From Candidatus Poseidoniaceae archaeon (GTDB lineage Archaea; Thermoplasmatota; Poseidoniia; Poseidoniales; Poseidoniaceae): a stretch of 7,432 nt of DNA. Position 1 is the first letter of the stretch. Every line of letters begins with the position of its first letter. Below, piece by piece: positions 1 to 5,341 of this stretch. The position numbers were made by a program, and so were the translations under genes. A model generated the notes under the pieces. The model did no database searches, had not been told where the DNA came from, and saw only the letters and a program-made list of their open reading frames with translations. Location: NCBI GenBank assembly GCA_013329295.1, contig DUKP01000200.1, forward strand, positions 1-7,432. Direction: 5' to 3'.

Positions 1-315
1 AGCGAGCCTTTGTAATTCAGCGGCGAGCAGTCGAATGTATTCTGCTCTTTCAGGGACATCCGCTTCGAGTAAATCTTCTGCCGCATAGATGTACGAGTTA
101 GACCAAGTCATTGCACTAACATAGCAAAGCCTATCACAATACGGTGTTACTTGGGTGAAATCCCTAGCTTCGCAGATTTTTTCTACTCCACGATGGATAT
201 AACCTAGTTCAGCTTCTGTATCGACAACTGTTTCACCGTCAACCTTGACTCTCAAAGTCCACAAGCCATGCGTCATAGGATGTTGAGGTCCCATTGTAAT
301 CCACATTTGTGCCAT
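1..315 (-). CDS. nuoD: NADH-quinone oxidoreductase (complex I) subunit D, N-terminal part only
   Basis: This is the 49-kDa-type subunit of complex I, which with NuoB forms the quinone-reduction pocket at the membrane interface. The first 105 residues are visible; the reading frame stays open to the left edge, so the C-terminal majority (the family is about 370-430 residues) lies outside. Seen: GPQHPMTHG at residues 9-17 with the two conserved histidines H12 and H16, LGYIHRGVEK at 37-46, and CDRLCYVSAM at 60-69, whose Y65 aligns with the quinone-site tyrosine known from the family. The family usually has Asp where C64 stands (DRLDY). ATG at 315 is chosen because GAGGTGA lies four bases upstream and the protein begins just before the first conserved motif. 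It is separate from nuoC, unlike the fused nuoCD of E. coli. The family assignment is secure. Confidence 0.96.
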   Translation of the reverse strand, partial: MAQMWITMGPQHPMTHGLWTLRVKVDGETVVDTEAELGYIHRGVEKICEARDFTQVTPYCDRLCYVSAMTWSNSYIYAAEDLLEADVPERAEYIRLLAAELQRLA

Positions 316-319
316 AATA

Positions 320-326
320 TCACCTC
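320..326 (-). promoter_or_regulatory. Ribosome binding site of nuoD, overlapping the nuoC stop
   Basis: On the minus strand GAGGTGA lies four bases before the nuoD ATG. Its first two bases are the last two bases of the nuoC TGA stop (325-327). This fits the archaeal anti-Shine-Dalgarno sequence and suggests that ribosomes ending nuoC reinitiate on nuoD. Confidence 0.85.
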
Positions 327-978
327 ACTTTACCCGGCCCTCATCTGCCGGTTTTCTACCGAAGCCTTGTGCGTCATCATACATTTCATTATAATCATGG
401 TAACGTATTTTGTGTTGTTTCTGTAGGGGATGAAAGCCTTCTGGGCTATCGTGTGGATTTAGTACTCTATGCATATTATCATGCCCTTCGAAATTGATTC
501 CAACTAAATCCCAGGTTTCTTTTTCATTCCAATCTGCACCATTCCAAACATGCTGAACAGTTGGTATAGATGGTGTATCGTTATTTGGCAGGCTGATAAT
601 TATCTCAAATTCAACTGGAACTTGGGTGCCAAGCATTTTTTCAGCAACAAATACAGTATTGGTGTTTGGAACTTGATTGACGATTGGTTGGCGCAGCAAA
701 TGATAGACTACTTCCCAGCCTCTCTCGTCTCCTCCATCGGGGAAATGGGTGCCAGTAATCATCGAGCAATAATTCACTCCTAACTCGAACTTCATCCACT
801 TTGCAAGTGCTTGCCAATGTTGTGGTGGAGCAATTATTCTAACAAATGAGTATTTTTTAGCATTTGAATGTTGGATGATGTCGGCGTTAATTCCGCTGCC
901 ACTAAAACGGTCATTTATTGCATCAGCGCATTCAGTAACTGCTGCTGCATTTTGTTCCAGAGTGATTGCCATGCCCAT
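325..978 (-). CDS. nuoC: NADH-quinone oxidoreductase (complex I) subunit C
   Basis: This is the 30-kDa-type subunit, a peripheral-arm scaffold that docks against NuoD and NuoB on the cytoplasmic side. The frame gives 217 residues. The family signature is clear at residues 152-173: the EKETWDLVGINFEGH segment and then HRVL, followed by HPLQKQH at 183-189, matching the E-R-E-x-x-D-x-x-G-I-x-F-x-G-H-x-x-L-x-R-I-L pattern. The central region at about 97-132 is longer than in a typical NuoC, apparently an extended loop ahead of the IPTVQHVWNGADWNEKE segment. The ATG at 978 overlaps the nuoB stop by one base (TAATG) and has AGGTGA six bases upstream; a second in-frame ATG at 972 would remove only two residues but sits farther from that site. 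The nuoB-C-D order supports the call. Confidence 0.96.
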   Translation of the reverse strand: MGMAITLEQNAAAVTECADAINDRFSGSGINADIIQHSNAKKYSFVRIIAPPQHWQALAKWMKFELGVNYCSMITGTHFPDGGDERGWEVVYHLLRQPIVNQVPNTNTVFVAEKMLGTQVPVEFEIIISLPNNDTPSIPTVQHVWNGADWNEKETWDLVGINFEGHDNMHRVLNPHDSPEGFHPLQKQHKIRYHDYNEMYDDAQGFGRKPADEGRVK

Positions 979-1571
979 TACTCATCACCTACAATAATTG
1001 GCTTTTCAGAATCCCTACCAGAACTTGGAGCACCACCAATTCTAATTATCTTCTCGCGCAACAAACCAAATCCGTCGATCAAAGCCTCTGGCCTTGGCGG
1101 GCATCCTGGAATGTATACGTCAACTGGAATCACTGTGTCTACGCCTTCTAAGATGTTGTAAGATTGGAAGTAAGGGCCGCCTGAAATTGCACATTCGCCC
1201 ATGGCGATACAATATTTTGGCTCTGGCATCTGCTCCCACAATCTAACAATTTTATCTGCGAATTTCTTTGAGATTGGCCCATTTACCAATAACACATCTG
1301 ATTGTCTAGGCGAGGAACGGAATAGAACTCCGAATCTGTCGCCGTCAAATCTTGGAGTTGCCGCTGCAGCCATTTCAATCGCGCAACACTTGATACCAAG
1401 GTGCAATGTGAACAGAGATTTTCTACCGGCCCAATTGAAAAATCGTCCGGCAAGAACACTCAAGAATTGTTTTATTCGGGTTACTTTGAGGGCTTCATCG
1501 GTAACTCCGCCAACCATTTCAACTAATGCTCGGCTGTTAAATGCTGCAAAGTTTTCTCCAGGATCTGCCAT
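978..1571 (-). CDS. nuoB: NADH-quinone oxidoreductase (complex I) subunit B, carrying Fe-S cluster N2
   Basis: This subunit holds the terminal [4Fe-4S] cluster N2, which passes electrons to quinone at the NuoB-NuoD interface. The protein has 197 residues. The expected cluster ligands are all visible: the tandem C62-C63 (in IKCCAIEM), C127 (in MGECAISGG) and C157 (in PGCPPRPE). The family sequence VDVYIPGCPPRPEA is intact at 150-163. SSPRQSDVLLVNGPI at 86-100 is the usual conserved strand region. The N-terminal 50 residues and the tail after 178 are less conserved. The start at 1571 has GAGGTGA four bases upstream, and nuoA ends nine bases before it. Functional by all visible residues; very secure assignment. 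Confidence 0.97.
   Translation of the reverse strand: MADPGENFAAFNSRALVEMVGGVTDEALKVTRIKQFLSVLAGRFFNWAGRKSLFTLHLGIKCCAIEMAAAATPRFDGDRFGVLFRSSPRQSDVLLVNGPISKKFADKIVRLWEQMPEPKYCIAMGECAISGGPYFQSYNILEGVDTVIPVDVYIPGCPPRPEALIDGFGLLREKIIRIGGAPSSGRDSEKPIIVGDE
985..990 (-). promoter_or_regulatory. Ribosome binding site of nuoC inside the nuoB 3' end
   Basis: AGGTGA on the minus strand lies six bases before the nuoC ATG at 978 and encodes part of the last residues of NuoB. It supports the ATG at 978 over the nested ATG at 972, for which the spacing would be twelve bases. Confidence 0.75.
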
Positions 1572-1575
1572 GATT

Positions 1576-1582
1576 TCACCTC
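1576..1582 (-). promoter_or_regulatory. Ribosome binding site of nuoB, overlapping the nuoA stop
   Basis: GAGGTGA on the minus strand is four bases from the nuoB ATG, and its GA belongs to the nuoA TGA stop (1581-1583). The geometry is identical to the nuoC-nuoD junction, which argues for selected translational coupling. Confidence 0.85.
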
Positions 1583-2066
1583 AAATGTATATTCTGCCTC
1601 TTTTTCTGAACACATACCACACGCCGAGTGACATTATGGCAAAGTAGCCACATAACACCAATAGAGCGTCTTTGGCTTTGGCTACTGCTCCCTCTCTTGC
1701 GCTGTCAGCTAAGTCTTGGGCTGTTGCGTCTGAAGCAACCATGCCACCAAGAACTAAGAACATGAATGCTACATCGAAAACTAGGAAAATGATGGCATAC
1801 CAGTAATACTGGAAATGGAATTGGATCATTGCTTCTCCAACTGGCTCACTACCACACTCAAAAGTGGTTAGTCTTCTTGGATACAAACTGTGATCTCTTT
1901 CATATCCTTCTAAAAGGTAAGATTTAGTGATGTGTGGACGGGCTGGATCTACTCGTGGCCTTACCACCCAAGTAATGATGAAATTCGTAAGCGGCATCAG
2001 TATCCCAACAACGGTTAGAAAGCCAATTGAGAGATACGCACTTGGCACTGATTCTAGTCCGGACAT
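1581..2066 (-). CDS. nuoA: NADH-quinone oxidoreductase (complex I) subunit A
   Basis: This is a small three-helix membrane subunit next to the quinone channel. From the ATG at 2066 it has 161 residues. Helix 1 is at about 11-33, helix 2 at about 89-109 and helix 3 at about 133-153, followed by a basic tail (FRKRGR). The diagnostic block is FECGSEPVGEA at 69-79, then QYYWYAIIFLVFDVAFMFL at 86-104. The usual FDVE acidic pair is FDVA here: the Asp remains and the Glu is Ala. The loop between helix 1 and FECG and the stretch between helices 2 and 3 are somewhat long for the family. Start choice: the ORF extends to a TTG at 2108 with a GAGGGG upstream, adding 14 residues, but the ATG at 2066 has GGGTGA four bases upstream, the same spacing as nuoB and nuoD, so I prefer it. 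First gene of the operon. Confidence 0.93.
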   Translation of the reverse strand: MSGLESVPSAYLSIGFLTVVGILMPLTNFIITWVVRPRVDPARPHITKSYLLEGYERDHSLYPRRLTTFECGSEPVGEAMIQFHFQYYWYAIIFLVFDVAFMFLVLGGMVASDATAQDLADSAREGAVAKAKDALLVLCGYFAIMSLGVWYVFRKRGRIYI

Positions 2067-2070
2067 TGAT

Positions 2071-2076
2071 TCACCC
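2071..2076 (-). promoter_or_regulatory. Candidate ribosome binding site deciding the nuoA start
   Basis: GGGTGA on the minus strand ends four bases before the ATG at 2066, the spacing also used by nuoB and nuoD. The competing site is GAGGGG at 2115-2120, ahead of a TTG at 2108; it matches the anti-Shine-Dalgarno less well and can pair in a 4-bp stem with the CCCT read at 2125-2128. Confidence 0.55.
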
Positions 2077-2165
2077 AGTGCAAAGCATACGCTTAGCAAA
2101 CCTTCCAATAATTACCCCTCAATAAGGGTTGCCAAATGTTTGATTTTTTTTCCCGTTTGAAACCC

Positions 2166-2175
2166 GGTTTAAACC
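2166..2175 (-). promoter_or_regulatory. Candidate TATA-like element and palindrome upstream of nuoA
   Basis: The sequence GGTTTAAACC is a perfect 10-bp palindrome with a TTTAAA core, the kind of AT-rich core used by archaeal TBP. Transcription starting about 25 bases downstream would begin near the A8 tract at 2144-2151, giving a leader of roughly 80 bases to the ATG at 2066, or about 35 to the TTG at 2108. A related imperfect arm (GTTTGAAACC at 2155-2164) sits beside it as an inverted repeat, so the site could also bind a dimeric regulator. The remainder of the 2109-2248 gap shows no gene. Promoter role is inferred only. Confidence 0.35.
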
Positions 2176-2202
2176 ACGTCTTTATTCAACACTTCTACCA
2201 TT

Positions 2203-2210
2203 CAAAAAAG
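2203..2210 (-). terminator. Possible T-tract terminator after the large surface-protein gene
   Basis: On the minus strand a run of six T lies about 40 bases after the stop codon at 2249. Archaeal RNA polymerase often terminates at short T-tracts without a strong hairpin. No clear stem precedes it, so the call is weak. If it works, it would separate the surface-protein transcript from the nuo operon. Confidence 0.3.
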
Positions 2211-2248
2211 TCCGATATATGCTGGTTTATCGCAGTCAAGAAAACTGC

Positions 2249-5200
2249 TTACTTTTTCCTACGAAATAGTTGAGAAATTGTTGGTTTTCCAACACGATAT
2301 AACAGTCCAACAAATAGTAAGGCGACAATGAAATATATTCCACTAGCAATTTCTTCTTGTGAAAGTCCAAGACCAAGAATGCCCTCATCTGGCTGACCCA
2401 ATACTGAAATCTCAATGTTTTCTCTACCTACAACACCGATTTCAGTCGGCTCTACGGACAGAGTAAAGGTATAGTTATCTTTGATTTCTGCGTTATTAGG
2501 TGGTCTAACAATTACCTCGATTGTCGTCGAAGCACCAGTGTCCAATGTACACTTTAGATCTTCATCGAAATCTTTGCATTCAGTATTATCTTCTTCTAGC
2601 AAGATAGACCATCCACGGAATCCTTCTGGTGTATAAATTATGAATTCAGTTCGAGTATTACCATCATTAACAATGGTCACAGGAATGCTCTTTCGGTCAG
2701 GATATTCTAGTTCATGATACAACTCAACCTCTTCGCTGAATTGAATATCATAAATCGTTTGAACTTCCAAATTTAGAATAATCCTTCCTGAAGTTCTATC
2801 AGCAGCATTATTCTGACTAAAGACGACTATTTCGAGAATTCCGGCGTCACCAGTTTGCGCAGTAGGGTTTACTTCAACAATAACTGTGACCTTTTGCTTG
2901 AATTTTCTTATTTCTTTATCATCCATTGATATATTTGTTCCATTTATGTAGTTGGACATTGCAGATTCCAACTCTGCCAAGATTATGTTTCCGTCTTCGT
3001 CGGTAAGATATGATTGGCTGGTTAGATTAAATATACCAACTTTAGTAGTAATTGGTATACTTTCATCATACAATTCTCCGTCAATTAGAATCTGTCTTGT
3101 GGCTATTCCTTCTAGCCCGTTGACGTCAATAACTGCCAAATCTGATCGCAGAAGGCCTGCTGGACCTTCTTGGGGAGTTCCAATATTTTCAATCCAAAAT
3201 TCAAAACTCACTACACCCTCAGGCGCCAACACGGCCGAGGCGGCTTTATTGTCGATGGTCACAGAATTATATTCACCATCGCCAAATCTTGCGTCCATGA
3301 CGTAAGTGATGTTGTTTTTTATTGCTCGAATACTGAACTGAGCTTTATTATCCGGCAAGCCGTCATCATTCTCATCTGCGTTGGTGGAGTGTTCTAAATT
3401 TGTTACTTCGATTATGATGTCATTATTGTTGTAATTTCCAACATTGGGCACTAACACATTGACATTTATCACCACAATTTGTCGCGCTGGGATATTAAAC
3501 TCAGTTTGTTGATTATCTTGAGAATCAGTGAATGTTATATCCCAATTTCCGCCTGACGAAGGTCGTTGTTGTTTAGTGTAAAAGCGGAATACATCATCGT
3601 TATTTCCTAGGTTTTCAACCTCGATTGGGAACACTAAAATGTCATTATAATCGCCGGTTTGCGAAATATATCCTTGATTATCAATTGGAATTATCGAACT
3701 TGTAGCCATGCCATGTGTTTCACTCACAGTAACAGTCAGTATTTTTGTTTGGTACGCTGCTCCACCACCTGCAGGCAATACTGAAAATGTAAGTTCTATG
3801 CTTTCGGTCGCAAGTGCATCAAGAGGGACTGTTACCGTATATTGGACATTGGCTGATTTCCCAGATCCATGCCTGCTATTAACGGTAACAGTTGATTGGT
3901 CAAGTTGTATGCCCCAGCCAGAAGGTGGTGATGAAACAGATATCCTCAAGTTATCTTGCCCATTTCCTGTATTGGTAATTGTTAGAGAAGATGTTCTATT
4001 TTCACCTGGCTCGATAGGGCCTAATGAGCTTGTAGTAAGACTTAATTCGGCGCCAAAAGATTGTCCTAACACGATTGAAATCACTTTGCTACATTTCATA
4101 GTATTGCCATCTTTTGCTTGAATGGTAATCGAATTGGATGAACCTGCATTTTCCGAGTCATCCGGCACGACGATCAAATCAAAAGTTTTCGTACCAGAAC
4201 CATCATCATAAGGTAACACTCCACTAGATGGTCCATCAAAAGAGACCCAACTTGCTCGCTCCCCGGTGCGCGCCATTGATACTGACCAATCACTATTTCC
4301 GTCATTGGTTAGGGTTGCAGTGAAGGTCCCCTCCTGCCCAGGATTTAGGTTCATACTTGTCTTTGATAATGACATAGAACACTCTTTGAGTACAGGAACC
4401 TCAAGTTCCAAATCAACCGTATCCGAAATCTCTTCAGTAGGATTTGGCGTTGTAACCGTACCTGTAACCTCCCAACAATAGTCATCTGCTTCTTGGCCGT
4501 CTGGCACTTCAACATCGACATATACAACTTGTTTGTTTGCATCATCATCATCCTCGTCTTCGGCATCTAATGTCACAGTATTATCACTTAACTCAGCAGT
4601 TAAGCCACCTGCATTCCCACATCCACTATCATCTCGTTCTACTAAAGTCAAGTTAACTGTAGTCGAATTTTGTTGCCCAGTGTTTTCAACAGTAATCTCG
4701 TATCTAATTTCCGATGATGAACCTGTGTAAGTTAGTGTCTTTTGGTTTCTATCTTTGACGCCGTCAAAATAAAGGTCAACTCCCCATAATGCGCCGCCAG
4801 CGCCATCGCCTGCGGTTGTAGTAACAGTTTGAGTAGAAGGTTCTGGTATCTCAGCAGCTGGAGCACCGATGACTGCAGTAATAGTTGCAGTAACTGTGGT
4901 ATCACAGGCAGTATCTGCTTCTACAGTTTGTCCGACTGTGACATTCATTGTTGTTTCTTCTGTTTGGCCTGCATCTATTTGACCAGGTATTTGCCCAATT
5001 GCTGATGTAAAACCATTACAATCTTCACCTGGCTCATTACTTGATTGTAAATTAACTGTTACAGGATCGCTTCCAGTATTTGTTACTCTAACAGTGTATT
5101 CTCCAGAATCTCCTGGGTTTACAGTTTGCGAATTTGGAGTCACATATAGGTTAATACTTGGAGCGGCTGAAACAGGTGTTGCTATCATTGGCAACATTGA

Positions 5201-5272
5201 AACTAGCATCAAACTGACAAGGAAAAATGCTGCTCGATTAGAACGAGATACGGTTTCCCCTCGGTTGACCAT
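2249..5272 (-). CDS. Secreted multi-Ig-like domain protein with C-terminal membrane anchor
   Basis: A large surface protein of unknown specific function, about 1,007 residues. A signal peptide is clear: a basic N-terminus, a hydrophobic stretch at 14-31 and a VSA|AP cleavage site after residue 36. The ectodomain holds about seven beta-sandwich repeats of NEW3/CARDB type (roughly 37-153, 162-293, 294-403, 404-520, 521-655, 656-838, 839-958), each with a strand such as YTVRVTNTGSDPV, SLTITNTGNGQDN or IPVTIVNDGNTRT. Eight cysteines fall as close pairs (85/123, 218/266, 298/394, 899/908), suggesting one disulfide within each of four domains. There are several N-x-S/T sites, an acidic run at 236-244 and a DENDDGLPD calcium-type loop at 633-641. 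One membrane helix at about 978-991 is followed by a short tail ending RRKK, so the bulk faces outside. Start: the ATG at 5272 gives a compact signal peptide but has no Shine-Dalgarno; an in-frame TTG at 5299, with a weak AAGGA upstream, would add nine residues. Adhesion, envelope or ligand binding are possible; none is shown. Confidence 0.88.
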   Translation of the reverse strand: MVNRGETVSRSNRAAFFLVSLMLVSMLPMIATPVSAAPSINLYVTPNSQTVNPGDSGEYTVRVTNTGSDPVTVNLQSSNEPGEDCNGFTSAIGQIPGQIDAGQTEETTMNVTVGQTVEADTACDTTVTATITAVIGAPAAEIPEPSTQTVTTTAGDGAGGALWGVDLYFDGVKDRNQKTLTYTGSSSEIRYEITVENTGQQNSTTVNLTLVERDDSGCGNAGGLTAELSDNTVTLDAEDEDDDDANKQVVYVDVEVPDGQEADDYCWEVTGTVTTPNPTEEISDTVDLELEVPVLKECSMSLSKTSMNLNPGQEGTFTATLTNDGNSDWSVSMARTGERASWVSFDGPSSGVLPYDDGSGTKTFDLIVVPDDSENAGSSNSITIQAKDGNTMKCSKVISIVLGQSFGAELSLTTSSLGPIEPGENRTSSLTITNTGNGQDNLRISVSSPPSGWGIQLDQSTVTVNSRHGSGKSANVQYTVTVPLDALATESIELTFSVLPAGGGAAYQTKILTVTVSETHGMATSSIIPIDNQGYISQTGDYNDILVFPIEVENLGNNDDVFRFYTKQQRPSSGGNWDITFTDSQDNQQTEFNIPARQIVVINVNVLVPNVGNYNNNDIIIEVTNLEHSTNADENDDGLPDNKAQFSIRAIKNNITYVMDARFGDGEYNSVTIDNKAASAVLAPEGVVSFEFWIENIGTPQEGPAGLLRSDLAVIDVNGLEGIATRQILIDGELYDESIPITTKVGIFNLTSQSYLTDEDGNIILAELESAMSNYINGTNISMDDKEIRKFKQKVTVIVEVNPTAQTGDAGILEIVVFSQNNAADRTSGRIILNLEVQTIYDIQFSEEVELYHELEYPDRKSIPVTIVNDGNTRTEFIIYTPEGFRGWSILLEEDNTECKDFDEDLKCTLDTGASTTIEVIVRPPNNAEIKDNYTFTLSVEPTEIGVVGRENIEISVLGQPDEGILGLGLSQEEIASGIYFIVALLFVGLLYRVGKPTISQLFRRKK
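4541..4567 (-). repeat. Short triplet-repeat tract coding an acidic run
   Basis: The coding strand has four GAT codons in a row within a nine-codon stretch that encodes eight Asp/Glu and one Ala. It lies in the second Ig-like repeat of the surface protein. The perfect triplet part (4541-4552) could change length by slippage, and the acidic cluster could bind cations. Confidence 0.6.
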
Positions 5273-5322
5273 GTTTAGGGGTGAACGACTTAGTATCAAA
5301 AGCCTATCCTTTCATGTTTATG

Positions 5323-5341
5323 TTATTTTAACAAAAAATAA
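5323..5341. repeat. AT-rich inverted repeat between the two surface-protein genes
   Basis: Seven-base arms (TTATTTT at 5323-5329 and AAAATAA at 5335-5341) flank a five-base loop, immediately after the TAG stop at 5342-5344. On the minus strand the first arm runs into a T6 tract, so it could act as a terminator for the upstream gene. The second arm (TTAAAATAA) is TATA-like and is about 55 bases before the ATG at 5272, so it might be promoter DNA for the next gene. Either role is inference; short AT-rich inverted repeats also arise by chance. Confidence 0.4.

Noticed and set aside
1201..1647. 148-codon plus-strand ORF opposite nuoB/nuoA
   Set aside because: It lies wholly antisense to conserved complex I genes, has no recognisable domain or binding site, and is explained by the codon pattern of the opposite strand.
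2114..2128. Small hairpin around the GAGGGG upstream of the nuoA TTG as a riboswitch or attenuator
   Set aside because: The stem has only four pairs and there is no aptamer-like structure around it; it is noted only as a reason to doubt the TTG start.
3708..4121. 137-codon plus-strand ORF inside the surface-protein gene
   Set aside because: It is antisense to the continuous Ig-repeat frame and its sequence is the low-complexity mirror of Thr/Val/Ser-rich strands; no independent coding evidence.
4351..4566. 71-codon minus-strand ORF in another frame
   Set aside because: It overlaps the main gene out of frame, and its Met-rich N-terminus comes from reading the GAT triplet run in the ATG frame.
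5304..5315. ATG AAA GGA TAG mini-ORF on the minus strand just upstream of the 2249-5272 gene
   Set aside because: Only three codons plus a stop; an upstream regulatory ORF cannot be supported from one instance, and the ATG has no binding site.
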